Shown: positions 48,296-60,119 of the stretch, piece by piece
Numbering within the stretch: position 1 is the stretch's first letter
Layout: every line of letters begins with the position of its first letter
Source: Diphasiastrum complanatum
Lineage: Eukaryota; Streptophyta; Lycopodiopsida; Lycopodiales; Lycopodiaceae
DNA length: 64,000 bases
Assembly (NCBI GenBank): GCA_029204225.1
Contig: CM055102.1
Coordinates: forward strand, 2,798,718 to 2,862,717
Direction: 5' to 3'
Program-made: the position numbers and the translations under genes
The notes under the pieces: model-generated
Databases searched by the model: none
What the model was told of the DNA's origin: nothing
Seen by the model: only the letters and a program-made list of their open reading frames with translations

Positions 48296-50020
48296 TAGGT
48301 CCTGCGGATCCCGGTACCTCAGGACCATACTGGTACCGCGGTACCATAATATTTTTAATTTTAAATATTTAATATTTTTTTTAAAAAAATTTAACCTAAA
48401 ATACCCGCCCCCCTCGCTTCTTCTCTCCCAGATGTTTTCCAGCCCATCGTTGCCCTGCCTTCGCTACCTTCGCTGCCCTGCCTTCGCCCTGTCTTCGCCC
48501 ATTTTCAGCATCTCTCAAACATTGAACCCTGTTGTATTTTTTCCAGCTTTCCATTCTTCTAGCTTTAGCTTCATCTGCATTTTTTCCCTAGTCCTCTCCA
48601 TCACAATGGTGCAGTTCGACCTTTCCAATCTGTGGGACGTGGTGGACGTTGTCAGGCGGGTTGCCGACAAGACCAACAAGACCGATCAAAAGGTTGTGCG
48701 TTGCCCATATTGCCTAATCGAATTTGTTGCGTCCCTCACTCGCCTTAAAGGCCACCTGCTCGGTGCACGTGCCAAACATGGTGCCACCATAAATGTTGCC
48801 CCTTGTGGCAGCATGTCCGTCCCCATCAGGCAACAACTGCTGGACACCTACGGGCCACGTCTTGTGGTGGGGGAGAACACCATTTCGGGGGCGTTCTCCA
48901 GTTTTGCATCGCTCCTTGTGTGGCTGACCCAGAGTTGTTGCCTACTTGGCTGGCACGCACGAGGAGAGGGAGTGCATCCTTGTCCCGTCCCATTGCCCCT
49001 CATCCCCCTCAGAGAGTCCCGCCACACGCACCCCCATCTGCACCCATTCCGGTGGATCCCGTCCCCTCGCGTCCGCCAGTTGCCACTGCAGTTCCACCAC
49101 CACGTCCTATTGCTCGCACGCCCCCAGTTTACGATTTTCTCATGGACTCTCCGCCACCCGAGCAGGCCCAAGATGTTGTGACGAGGCCTTCGAGAATGCT
49201 GAGGAGATCCCTTCCTCCCTCCCTTCCCATCCGGATGACGTCCTTAGCCAGCAGTTTTCGTATCCCATGCTAGATGTTGCCCCTCCAGTGTACCCCACTT
49301 ATGTTGTTGCACCCATCCCTGCCAATGCATCCCACTCTTCCCATTCCACGTCTATAGCTGATGCATCCACTAGTGCCCAGCCTGTCGCGTCATCATCCAT
49401 TCCTGTCACGGTTGGTGCACCATGCTGGAGGTCCACTACCCGTCACCCACCAGGGAGAGCCCTTGTGCAGCAGACCATTCGCGGCACGCAGGCCAAACAA
49501 CGTGGCCAGTTTGATTTATGAGCTAAACCTTCCATTTGCCATCACTGACCTTGAGCCCTTTAGAAGGGCATTCCGCACAGTCTGTCAGCCCTAGCTGGAG
49601 AGTCCCTAGTTCAGAGGTTGTCTGCACACACATGCTGAGAGATAGGGTCGAGTCCTTGTCTAGAGAGATGGAGCCTCTGCACCGCCACTGGGCCACATAC
49701 GGTTGCAGCATCATGTCCGATGGCTGGACTGATGTCAGGAGGAGGCTGATCCTCGACATCTTGGTCTCCAGCTGCATGGGCACACAGTTTTTGAGGGCCG
49801 TGGATTGCAGTAGGGGGGGGAGAGTCATATCTGCAGAGTTCATGTTTGATGTCATCAGGTCTTCCATCCTGTCCATAGCCCCCCAGCATGTCGTCACGGT
49901 GGTGACGGACAATTCCACCAACTGCATTCAGATGGGTGTCCTACTAGAGGCCGACTTCCCTCACATCGTTCATACCCCCTGTGCAGCGCACGGCATAGAC
50001 CTTCTGATGGGGGACATAGG
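48294..50020 (+). pseudogene. Second hAT element, broken (hAT#2)
   Basis: The element seems to start at CATAGGTCC (48294) right after a (TA)n tract, with GGTACC palindromes in the subterminal region. The ATG at 48606 (ATCACAATGG) opens a BED-type zinc finger, VRCPYCLIEF..RLKGHL. A Pro/Ser/His-rich linker is split among three frames (48803-49521). The DUF659-like core is 49536-50020: YGCSIMSDGWTDVRRR, VVTDNSTNC, VHTPCAAHGIDLL. At least three frameshifts are needed. The sequence leaves homology at about 50020, so the dimerisation half is missing. It has no intron at VVTD, where hAT#1 has one. A related but distinct subfamily. Confidence 0.75.
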
Positions 50021-50430
50021 AGTTAGAAATCAGCTTGTGATCTGATTCATTAGTATAAGCTCTAAATGTGATGATGTAATTAGTGTACAGTTTATTTGGT
50101 TTACTATATATGGTTGTGATCGCGACGTGACCCGTTAGGATATATTGATCGGGCACTGATTCCGTAGACGGCTACTTGGGTTAGCTGGGTAGCCACACAT
50201 AGGAAGAATTAGCCTATACAGAGTTATTTACAGTACTTGCTATACTTGGGGGCATGTCCCAAGCTTGTCGGTCGAATTTGGCCATATTGGGCCCGACCTT
50301 AGTTTGACAAGTGGTAGGCCAATTTTAGGACACCTGCCTTTTCATGCAATTTGTGAATACTCTATATGTACAGTGTTTCTTTGTAATCTAATAACTTTTG
50401 TTGTGCCATCTTTGAGAGCTTGTGAGGAGT
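50021..50430. other. Non-coding spacer, no recognisable feature
   Basis: About 410 bp between the truncated hAT#2 and the next LINE fragment. No ORF or repeat signature was noticed. Confidence 0.5.
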
Positions 50431-51567
50431 GGCCTCACCATAAGGGTTGCAGTGTCACTTACAGGTCTTACATCGGTTTGTTGTTGCTTGGGGTATCTCT
50501 GTTAACTTAAAAAAGACGAAGATCATGATTTTCAACACCAATCAACAAAGCCTTCACAATTATGAATTCTTCTATGACGGCCAGAAAGTTGACATTGTTG
50601 CCTCTTATACTTACTTGGGAGTCCTGTTTACTGCGCCCCTTCTTGGTTTCCACCAGGCTGCATTTGCGCACATTTCCTCAGGTCTTTCAGCATTGGTCCA
50701 GTTCGAGCATGGTTGTACAATGAATCATATTTTTGATCCCGCTACTAGATGCCAGTTGTTTCACACACGGGTGGTTCCAGCAGTGATGTATGCCTCCGAG
50801 ATTTGGTTGCCAGGGCTTTCTCTCCGGGACTGGACAGGCATTTCCCGCATTCAGGCACTATGTTGGGTCGCATGATACGTGCCAAGACTACCACCCCTCA
50901 TGATATCCTATGTGCTGAGTTTGCTACTCCTCCGATCATCCTTGAGGGCTTTTTCCGCCTTATTCTTTTTCTTCAGCGGATTCAGGAGATTCGTGCATCT
51001 CACCCGGATAGATACATATTGCTGCAGTTACTTCTTCACGTGTTCTAACTGATTCCCATGCCAAGCTATCCTGGTACCAGCAGGCGTCTGATCTCTTACG
51101 ATATCTGGGCATCTCTATCATGGATCTTCCTCGTGGTACGCATTCATATATCCGAGGCTATTTATTTCGTCGATTTATGCAGCAGACTTGGACCTCCCTC
51201 CCACCTTCCCGTATTCGACTGAGCTATTACCAGACACACTTCCTCTCTCTGGATCCTTCTGGTTTGCCATTTGTTGCCGGTTTATCTCTCACAGCCCCTA
51301 TCACACGGCGTGCGCTATCGTCTTGAGCAGTTGCGCATTTCCTCTCATCAGCTTGCTATTGAGGCCGGTCGTGCATGGGATATCCCCCAGAAGCGTCGTC
51401 TATGTCGCTTGTGCTCGTTGCAGGAGGTGGAAGATGAAGCCAATTTCCTCCTCAGATGTCCGTTGTATTATGAGATACGAGGGAGGTATTATTGTCTCTT
51501 TCACGATGGCCCGCATCCACGTCGCAATTTTGTCTCCTATCCGGATGCTCATTGCTTGGGCCCATGA
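50431..51567 (+). mobile_element. LINE-B fragment (RT C-terminal part and zinc motif)
   Basis: It begins inside RT after the YADD block (LQCHLQVLHRF, NLKKTKIMIFNT) and continues with YTYLGVLFTAPLLG, PATRCQLFHTRVV and ATPPIILEGFF. After frame changes it ends in RLCRLCSLQEVEDEANFLLRC (zinc motif) and YPDAHCLGPM. The LINE-B 3'UTR and tail are missing: at about 51567 the sequence passes into an RT segment of LINE-C (GNYHTITIGY). It is very similar to the minus-strand copy at 25115-27144. Confidence 0.82.
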
Positions 51568-53798
51568 TTCCAGGTAACTACCATACCATCACGATTGGAT
51601 ATGTTCTCACAAAGCTCTATGGTACCATTCTCCAGTCTGCAGTGAGTTCAGAGGCAGAATCCAAGAGATTACATGCATTGGGACAGGCAGGTTTCCGCTC
51701 TCATTATTCTACCACTGACCATATCTTCACACTTCGGGCTTTGATTGAGGAAGCTAAGTACAAGAAGGAGAGGGTTTACTGTTGTTTTGTGGACTTCAGG
51801 AAAGCCTTTGACTCTGTACCACGCTCCCTGCTCATTCAGAGACTTCGGGACCTTGGTTTCTTCATGGATATTTCTGGCAATGATGGCTCTTTATGAGCGG
51901 GTCTTGGGATTGTTTCCGACACGGCAATTACATCTCTGATCACATTTGGAGCACCATTGGGGTGAAACAAGGATGTTCCCTTTCATTGGTTCTTTTTGGA
52001 TTGTACATTGACGAGTTAGAATAAGCCATCTCACAGTGTGGCGGAGTGGGTTGTAGACTCAGCACCATTTCGATTGCTATTCTCCTCTATGCAGATGATG
52101 TGGTATTAGTATCTCCAACCAGGGAGGGATTACAGAGGCAGCTAGATTGTTTATAGGGATTTTGTACTAGGTGGGGATTGGGGGTGAACACTGCAAAGAC
52201 CAAGGTTATGGTCTTCAACACTTCTCGAGCTTTCATGCAACACCAGGAGCTCACCCTAGATGGACAGGCCTTAGAGGTAGTTTCTTCTTATACTTATTTT
52301 GGGATACTCATTTCTAGTCCTACCTTCAGCATGCGACAGGCAGCTTGAGCGATCTGTTTCAGGAAGTTCATCCGAGATGCACGCAGTAAGTGTAGATTTT
52401 TTTGATGTATGCAGCTGAGACATGGTGTGCCGGTCTTCCCTAATCACATTGGGCTAGCATTTCACGCTTACAGACCACCATGTTAGCTCGTATGATTCGG
52501 GCGAAGCCCTCGATTCCACATGAGATCCTTCTTGCAGAGTTTGTCGTTCCACCCTTCAGATAGATGCCGCTTTCCAGCTTATTGTATACATTCAGAGAGT
52601 TCAGCCTCTACCAGATGCAGATATGTGGTATACACAGACAACACTTGCTTCCTCACACTCCCTTCATAACCAGGGCTATCGACTGTCGTGGTTTTCTCAG
52701 GCATCCCATTTCCTTCTTGAGTCATTTGGTATCTCCATTACAGCGCTCCCATCAGGTACTCATCAGTATATCAAGCGATTTTTATATCGGGCATATCTCG
52801 ATCGTATGTGGTCAAACCCGCCTATTACTGGACTCACTTTATTGAGCTTGACATAGTAGGGCTCCCAGTTTTGCCACACTATTTGGACTCAGGATTATCA
52901 CACAGTCTCAGATTTACATTGGGACAGCTTCGCGTGTCGTCACATCAGTTGGCTATTGAGACTAGGAGATTCCAGGGTATCCCGAGAGAGGCGCGAATTT
53001 GTTAGTTATGTTCCTTGGATGAGGTGGAGTCAGAGGAGCACTTTATCTTTAGGTGCCCGATGTATTATGAGATCAGAGGAAGATACTATTGTTTGTTTCG
53101 TGACACGCCGGCCACCCTACAATCCCTCCTAGCTGGAGTCAGAGGAGCACTTTATCTTTAGGTGCCTGGTGTATTATGAGATCAGAGGAAGATACTATTG
53201 TTTGTTTCGTGACACGCCGGTCACCCTACAATCCCTCCTAGCTTATGAGGACTCCCGATGTGCTGCACTCATGATACGAGAGATGTTCATACTGCGATAG
53301 GACTTGTGTTAGACAGCTTAGCAGAGTCACGTCTCCTAGCCTCGAGACCTAGTATTTGATGATGATGAGGATGGCGACGACTTACCTGCCCATAGAGATC
53401 GGAGACAATGTCCCACCCATACTCATGTTGCAGCACGAGCTACTCGACCTATCACGAGGAAACCTCATCCTCCTAGACGACGTCAGCGACCACCAGCGAT
53501 CTTTTTCATGCTGCTGCCCGCATCACATCCTTTTATAGCATCAGCAGGACAGGATTGGTTGATAGTGTCGTACCTTATTCATGACATTTAGCAGTATATA
53601 TGCTCCCACATGTTCCAGATATCATCACATCTACTTCAGTTCATAGCATTTAGATTTGTTATTTCTGTTATTGTTTTGGAGTGTTTCATACGCCCCCATG
53701 GTTACCACATACCTGTCATGTACATGTACTAGTCTTATATGCCTTTTGGCATGGAAAAGACATTAATAAAGCTTTCTTTCTTTCTTTCTTTCTCTCAA
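51568..53798 (+). mobile_element. LINE-C copy 3: RT to 3' tail, decayed
   Basis: It starts at GNYHTITIGYVLTKLYGTILQ and continues QAGFRSHYSTTDHIF, CCFVDFRKAFDSVPRSL. The catalytic block, as DNA around 52090, reads LYADDVVLVSP in a shifted frame. Many stops follow. The C-terminal zinc motif (LCSLDEVESEEHFIFRC) and RITSFYS are recognisable near 53000 and 53517. The 3' end has the hairpin ATGCC-TTTT-GGCAT (53739-53752) and a short TTTC/TC tail to about 53796. A 109-bp internal tandem duplication is at 53026-53243. Confidence 0.82.
53026..53243 (+). repeat. 109-bp tandem duplication inside LINE-C copy 3
   Basis: Unit 53026-53134 is repeated at 53135-53243 with very few differences. It duplicates the zinc-motif region (starting GGAGTCAGAGGAGCACTTTA). 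The other two LINE-C copies have one unit, so it arose in this copy. Confidence 0.85.
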
Positions 53799-53963
53799 TT
53801 TTCGGGTCAATCGGACTTCGTATGACAAAGTTACGCTCATTTTCGTAAAATTGCTTGATTAGGGTTTTTCTTCCTCTCTCATCTATCTCCTGCAAATCAT
53901 CCTACGGCTTCGCTTCACCTTCCTCCAGGCTTTGTCTTGCGCACAAAGCGTGCTAAGAAGTTT

Positions 53964-54929
53964 ATGTCTACAGGCTCTCACAAACGTCTTCGTACTTTGG
54001 AAATTGCATCCACCATGCCTACCGATTCTCTCAGCGCTCCACCGCCACAGGTTGTTGCTTCGTCCTCAGTTGCTATTGGAGACACATGCCACACCTACAC
54101 GTGGCACACCACTCCTGAGAACATCTCCTCGTTGAATGAGTACATTTCTAAGCAATTTGTCGCTTTTCTTTCACAATTCAATGAACTTCGTGCGGATTTG
54201 CTTACTAAGACCACCACGATTGACGCTCAACAGGTTGAAATTGCTTCTCTTTGTGCTGCGCTTAGTGCTTTGCAGAGGGACATCATCCCTAATATCTCCC
54301 GTGTTGTTGAGGATACTAAGGCATCCATGAGTAAGCTTCCCCTACTTGAGCGCCAGATACATGACACTGTTCAGTGCACTGCCCGGATTCCCGTTCTTGA
54401 ACAGCGGCTTCATGAGACGGTAGAACATGTACATAAAGTAACTACTCTCGAGCAAGAAGCACGTGAGACCAAATCATGGGCTTCTATCTTGAGATCATCT
54501 ACCACATATTCGTCTTCTGTAGCACCCTCCTTAGACACCACGGTACAAGGCGTCTTGGCAGAACAACAACATCGGGATGACAAAAAGGTCACCTTAAGAT
54601 TTCGAGGTCTTCCTACTAAGGGCACAACACTGGACCAGGTTACCTCTTTGTTTACTTCACGCATGGGGCTCTCAGTTCCAGGTATCCAGTATGCTTGGCG
54701 CCTCCAGCATGATCTGAAGGTATTATTTGTCAAATTCAAAACTATGGACGACCGGCAAATAGTTCTTCGTGCGCGTCATACTCTCCGAGGCTCTCAGATT
54801 TACATAGATGATGACCTTACTCACTGCCAATGGTTACAACGTAGAACTATTATTCAGGAGGCAAGGACAAAACAACAGCGGGTGGTATTTACAAATGGCA
54901 ACCCTCGCTTTTTCTCCAAGCGTCAATAG
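53964..54929 (+). CDS. LINE-B ORF1 protein
   Basis: 321 residues from the ATG at 53964 (TTTATGTCTAC). Residues about 60-180 are helical with coiled-coil heptads (LERQIHDTV, LEQRLHETVEHV). ETKSWASIL precedes the C-terminal domain, as ETKTWAALF does in LINE-A. The C-terminal half is KVTLRFRGLPTKG, LFVKFKTM, IYIDDDLTHCQWLQRRTI, FTNGNPRFFSKRQ, the same L1-ORF1p-like domain. It is fully open despite decay downstream. It ends CGT-CAA-TAG. Confidence 0.85.
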   Translation: MSTGSHKRLRTLEIASTMPTDSLSAPPPQVVASSSVAIGDTCHTYTWHTTPENISSLNEYISKQFVAFLSQFNELRADLLTKTTTIDAQQVEIASLCAALSALQRDIIPNISRVVEDTKASMSKLPLLERQIHDTVQCTARIPVLEQRLHETVEHVHKVTTLEQEARETKSWASILRSSTTYSSSVAPSLDTTVQGVLAEQQHRDDKKVTLRFRGLPTKGTTLDQVTSLFTSRMGLSVPGIQYAWRLQHDLKVLFVKFKTMDDRQIVLRARHTLRGSQIYIDDDLTHCQWLQRRTIIQEARTKQQRVVFTNGNPRFFSKRQ

Positions 54930-54972
54930 GAAGTTGGGGTACTCGGGCATGGGAGCAGCCCGATAGCCCCGG
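54927..54972 (+). promoter_or_regulatory. Candidate stop-codon readthrough element (LINE-B)
   Basis: CAA-TAG-GAA at 54924-54932. After GAAG a nested hairpin is possible: TTGGGG (54934-54939) with CCCCGG (54967-54972), and TCGGGC (54943-54948) with GCCCGA (54958-54963) around a 9-base loop. The endonuclease (TFGFWNCGG) is in the ORF1 frame with no other stop between. The distance from stop to stem equals that in LINE-A. Confidence 0.55.
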
Positions 54973-56522
54973 CTAGCGTCACATTCGGCTTTTGGAATTG
55001 CGGCGGCCTCTCCGCCTCTTCTACAGCGGCTGATCTTGACACCTATCTGTGTTTGGCTGGTTTTCTACTTTTTGCAAAGACATATGAGTCTTCCAAACAC
55101 CCACTTCTGCACAGTTCTGGCTTTCAGTGGATTTCTGCTCCACGACCTATGCTACAGGGCAGAATACTTCGGGCCTCTGGTGAAGTTGCATGTTTGTACA
55201 GGTCGGTGTATACTCCTTCTATTCGGTTGGTGTCTCAGGATACTTATGGCCGTTACTTGTGGCTTCAGATTACTGCATCCTTCTTGGGGCTAGACCAAGA
55301 CTTGTTTGTTGCAGTGTGCTACTTTGCTCCCCACACTTCAGTGTTTGGGAGGTGATCCTTTTCGGGCCCTTTCTGACAGCGTTGCTAGACTCTCTCTACA
55401 GGATTACATATTGCTTGCAGGGGATTTTAACGCACGCACAGCCACTCGCCAAACTGAGTTCTATGCTGACACACTCTCTCTTCATCCGTTGGATACCGGT
55501 TACTCTTTTTGGGGAACAGCTTCTGAGGTTGGTTCAAGCACACGATCTCATTATCCTCAATGGTCTTCTTCAATGGCCATCCTCCTCTGCATATACTTGC
55601 CACCCGTTTGGTGGCGGTCACAGCGTAGCGGACTATTTCATTGCATCTCCTGCTTTATTGCCCCGCCTGGCATCCTTTACCATCTCTACCCCCATCCTCG
55701 CTGATCACTCTCTGCTCTACCTCTCCTTCTCCCCAGCGCCAAGTCCGCCTTCTCCTCCACCTTCCCTATTTGTTCGACCCACCCGCTATCGTATACCTCC
55801 TCATCAATCCCAAGCCTATTGCTGCCCACGTCTCTCGTCTTCTGGACCACTTTCCTTCCTCCTCTGATGTCACTACCCAAGTCTCCTTTTTAACACACGC
55901 CTTGACTACTGCCGCTCATGCCATTACGCCCCCTCGCCACTTCTCTTCTCATCGTCGTACCCATAATAAATGGTATGACAACAACTGTTCTTTCTTCCAG
56001 AAATATGTCGCGATCCTCAAATTCTCCAATTCTACATTGTCTTCTTCCGCAGAAAAGCAGCTTCATTCCCTTCTCCGCAAAAAGAAAGTGGCCTACTTTT
56101 CTTCCCGTTCCTCCTACCTCCTTCGCTCCCTCCACTCTACTTCCTCGGCTACTTTTTGGAAGATCTTTCTTCATAAGCCCCTATCCATTGCACCCATCCC
56201 TCTTCAATGCTGGGTCGACTATGCAACCAACCTATATACAACTGCTCACCCTTCCATCTCTCTTTCTTCTCGTCCTACCCACTGTGACCTATTTTCTCTT
56301 GACATGGTTGAACCACCATCTGCAAACTCAAGAACAATCGTACGTCTGACATTGACCTCCTTTCAGCCGAGCTCCTCAAACCAATTGCCAAACTCGCCTC
56401 CCCTTTCCTGGCCCGCTGTTTCAACCGCTCTGTCATTGATGGTTTCCCCATACCTTGGGCCACCAATCTCCTTCATCCCATTCTTAAAGCAGGCGATGCC
56501 ATGAATGTCCACAACTATCGCA

Positions 56523-58670
56523 CTGAGCAGTTCTGTCTACGGTGCTTTCGGTTCAGTCATCTTGAAAGGTTCTTCATGATGATACAACTGAGCATTCATA
56601 TTTGTTTGTGAATTTTTCGGTGACTGCAATGGTGAAGAACGAACTTCGGCTGTTGCTCTAGCAGTTTCAAGCTTCTCTTCTTCTTGCAGATGTTTAATCC
56701 ACTGCCTCATGTCTTGATATTTTCTTTTTTCTGCATGAAGATTTGGATAGACTCCAGATGTTGTTGGTATATCAGTTAATGGTATAGAATCAGCAGGTAT
56801 TGAATCTGCTATTGGTTCTTTCTGCTTCTATGCTCTGGTGATCACCAGCTACTGGTCTTTGCTTGATTATTATCAAATTTACAGGAGCTGTAGCTGGTGG
56901 TGGCTTCAGTTTTGCTGGACACTCCTTATAGCAATGCCCATAACCAGTACAATTTTTTTTTGTTTGGACATTTTGCAACTCTGTGATTTTCTCCACATGC
57001 GAAGCATCCAAGTGGTGCTCTGTCCAGTTTTTAGATGCTTGTTGTTGCGCGACAACATAAATAGCATATTGTTCTGAAGATCCACCTTCTTGATCATTAC
57101 CATAGCTCCATTGCTTGGCACTTCTGTAAGGTTCTGGTTCCATCAAATTGCCTGCTGCTGAATTATCCGAGGATTGAAGTTGCAAAAAGCAGCCTCATGA
57201 TCAGGCGAATTACACAAATGGCATATACTGATTTTCATTCGTTTTTTCAATTGTGGACACTCATTCACTGTGTGATTTTCTGTACAAATAGAACACCAGA
57301 CATTTTTCCTGGTAGGAAAAGTCTTTGCAAACTTCTCAGGTTCCTTGTTTGCTTGTCCATGAAAATCTTCCAATGCTTTGGTTTTCTCATCAAATTGCGA
57401 CTGCAACTTTTCCATCTGTTTTTGCTGGTTCTTCTCGAGTTTCTCAAACTCATTGAGCATCATTTCTGCAGTAGCGTTGACATTTGTTGATGCAATAGTG
57501 GTGGATGTCATAGTGGTCTGCCCTGCTGTATAAGGCAACATGCTGATATTTGGCTCATTGTCTGAATCTTCATCCTCCTCCTGAATTGCATCATCCATAG
57601 CATTTTGCAAAAGTGTGTACTCATTATGGCGTTTCAGCTCACATCCGATCCTTTTAGGTAACCTAACAAAAATCACATAATCATGGCATTTTCGTTAATC
57701 AGCTTAGGTTCGCACTCAGATCTGAGACGTTTTACCAGACCCATTCAATGTAATCTTGAACCATTTTCTGCTTTTCCATTTTAATTTCACTTAAAAGTAG
57801 AAAAGGGTCTTCCATAAACTTCTGAGGTTTGAACTGTGTGATAAGGGCTCGTTTAACAGTCTTCCAATTTGTACGTTCAATTTCATCTTTATTATAGTAC
57901 CAATCTTGTGTTGCGCCTGTTGAAAAAGCTTAAGTTTATCCTGGGAAAATTTTTTGCCATAGACTTCACAAGATTCAGAATAGATCTGAAGAAATCTAAT
58001 AGGATCTGTTAATCCATTGTATTTGGGTAGATCCAAACGGGGTGCTCTTCTAACAATGATTGGATTGACTTCTTGAGGAGCACCTCCAGGAGTAGCCATT
58101 TTTACAAATTAAATCAAGCAGACAATGAGATTGGATCTAGATTTTCAATCAAGACTATCTCAGATCAGATCTACTAGATCTCTTCCACTTGACAAGAGTC
58201 GAATTCCTATATCGTGAAAAAGATTTCGAAATTCAACCAATCGATGTTTCTCAAAAATGAAAAATTTCTCAAAATCAAAATCAGACTGTATCAGATTTGA
58301 CTCAAAATTTGACAGAGACTTCATCTGGAAAATCAAAACCTAAAAATAGAACTGACGAAGGTTTCCTAGGCGAAGATACACTCAACGAAGGTTTAGTAAT
58401 GCTATTTTTGAAAAAACTCTCTAATCAAGTTTTTTTTGACAAATTCTTTAGAAATAACCTTCGCCGAACTCTCAGACTCAGAATCTGACACAAATAAAAC
58501 TAGGGTAGAACTAACGAAGGTTTTTGGCACACAAAAACATAGTTTCTGTAGTTTGACGAGGATAAAAATAAAGGTTTTCTATGATCTGGATAGGATGAAT
58601 GTTTGCCAAACTTGAATTTCTGAGAAATACTGAAAAATTGGCGTAGCTCCCTGGCAACGTCGCCAAAATT
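56523..58670 (-). mobile_element. Ty3/gypsy-like element relic: primer site, leader and gag
   Basis: Minus strand. A primer site TGGCGACGTTGCCAGGGA (58665-58648) follows an LTR-like end CTACAATTT. The leader runs to an ATG at 58099. Gag is in three overlapping pieces: 58099-57791 (PRLDLPKYNGLTDPIRF, ESCEVYG), 57676-57143 (LPKRIGCELKRHNEY, a long coiled coil, and two zinc knuckles CSICTENHTVNEC and CHLCNSPDHEAAFC) and 57185-56790 (a third, degenerate CTGYGHCYKEC). Frameshifts separate the pieces. It is cut at 56522/56523 by LINE-B sequence. Pol is absent. The same family as 19690-21540. Confidence 0.72.
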
Positions 58671-58755
58671 GTAGTGGGTTTCTTTCCTTGCCTAACCTCA
58701 ACCCAAGATCTAATCAATCTAGCCTCAAGGAGATGAAGTTAGTTGTCACGCATAG

Positions 58756-59812
58756 ATTTGTTCCCATGAGAGCGCTGACCCTCATATTGCATCATCCTTT
58801 GTTCAGTCATCTATTGAGGATATCAGTCATTTCCTAATCGACACCCCTGATAAGGATAGTGACTTTATTGATGTAAATATTGATGTGCTTCGAGAGTCTT
58901 TTATTAGCCTGAATACATCTGCTGATGAATCGATCCCTATAGATGAGTCTAAATGTCTTTTCAATTTGTCTGTATATTATATAAATGACGATGTATATTC
59001 TACTACAGCTGATTTATGTCAATTTTTTAACTATTGTGAAGATGAGGTGCTATGTTTATTATCCGGCACAATTTTTGAATTCTCTGACTTTGTAGATCTG
59101 AAAACAAATAACCTTGTTGCTGGAATTGATTATGATGATGAGGAGGGACTTATGATCTGTGAAGAGTGCTTAACTAAGACTTTATCAAATATTGCTGAGG
59201 ATGGACGAGGCAGACCATTCGATGAAGAATTCACGACATTTCAATCCCAGATGGGCTTCTCTCATCCATCATTAATGCATTTCACAGATGATTTCACTTC
59301 AGTAGGTGGTCATAATATTGATCATCCGAATCTGGTTGCTGATGATGATGAAGAATGTGTAAGTGTTTAAACTTGCATTAGAATGTTCTTAACTGCTGAA
59401 TGTATTTTTTAACATATTTCTTATTGTAGGATGTTGTCATAATTGATGACTTTGCTGCGAGACGAGGTGGTACAGACAACATGCATCCTCGTTCCAGAGG
59501 GGTAGTGGACTTGGCCACTATCTTAGGCATTTTCTGAAGAATGAGATATGTATTGCTCATTTGAAGCTGAGCCTAGTTGGGGAGAGTCCAATAATGGCAG
59601 TTAAAGCTTTATCATTTTATCTAAGAGGACATAAATTTGTTAAGACAAATAAGATCATTTTCGTCAAAAGATCTTATGTTTTGAACATTCTAGGTTTTAC
59701 TGATGGGAATGTTCCTTTAAGGAGCTCCTATTATTCATTGTACTCTACTTATATTGAACTTAGTGGAAATAAGGATAATGCACATCTATTAGATGCATAC
59801 TCTAGCAGATAA
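58756..59812 (+). pseudogene. Gene fragment of unrecognised family with IDDFAARRG exon
   Basis: The frame is open from 58756 without an ATG near its start. An exon runs to 59358 (acidic; SSIEDISHFLIDTPDKDSDF, then LMICEECLTKTLSNIAEDG, DDDEEC). GT-AAGT at 59359 and TATTGTAG ending at 59429 define a 71-bp phase-0 intron. The next exon reads DVVIIDDFAARRGG and stops at about 59537. Another open piece (59561-59812, VGESPIMAVKALSFYLRGHK) may continue it after a frameshift. I do not recognise the protein. Its 5' part is missing, because the frame runs into the truncated LTR of the minus-strand gypsy relic at about 58780. The last exon start matches the one at 23628. Confidence 0.45.
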
Positions 59813-60119
59813 TTTCTTCATGACAATACAGCCATAGAAGCTGACACACAAGCTGATGATGAATAGTGGACACTTTGTATTTTGTTATAATACAATCGAT
59901 ACATTTACATTGAGTATTTCTCCTCTCTCTTGTTCCATGAATTTGCATGCAATTCTGAACATGTCACACATTTACATTGAGTATTTCTCCTCTCTTGTTC
60001 AATGAATTTGCAAGCAATTCTGAACATGTCATGATTTGATGATGATTGAATGTCTCTGTTATCTTCTACTCGACAATCATCTAATTTTCTCTTCATGTAT
60101 GAACTTGCATGCTTTTCTA

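Larger units (their letters stand above)
53799..56522 (+). mobile_element. LINE-B copy with ORF1, endonuclease and start of RT
   Basis: It follows the tail of LINE-C copy 3 directly. A CT-rich 5' leader precedes ORF1 (53964-54929), the TAG, and an endonuclease frame to about 55354 (FWNCGG, CLYRSVY, VCYFAP). Then, in other frames, come LLAGDFNARTATRQTE, YTCHPFGGGHS, DYFIASPALL, DHSLLYLS, a linker and the start of RT (LHPILKQAMP). The endonuclease Glu of AETHE reads AKTYE here, so the site is damaged. The sequence stops at 56522 (HNYR), where the gypsy relic begins. Truncated at the 3' side and frameshifted, this copy is dead, but it supplies the 5' half missing from other LINE-B copies. Confidence 0.85.
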
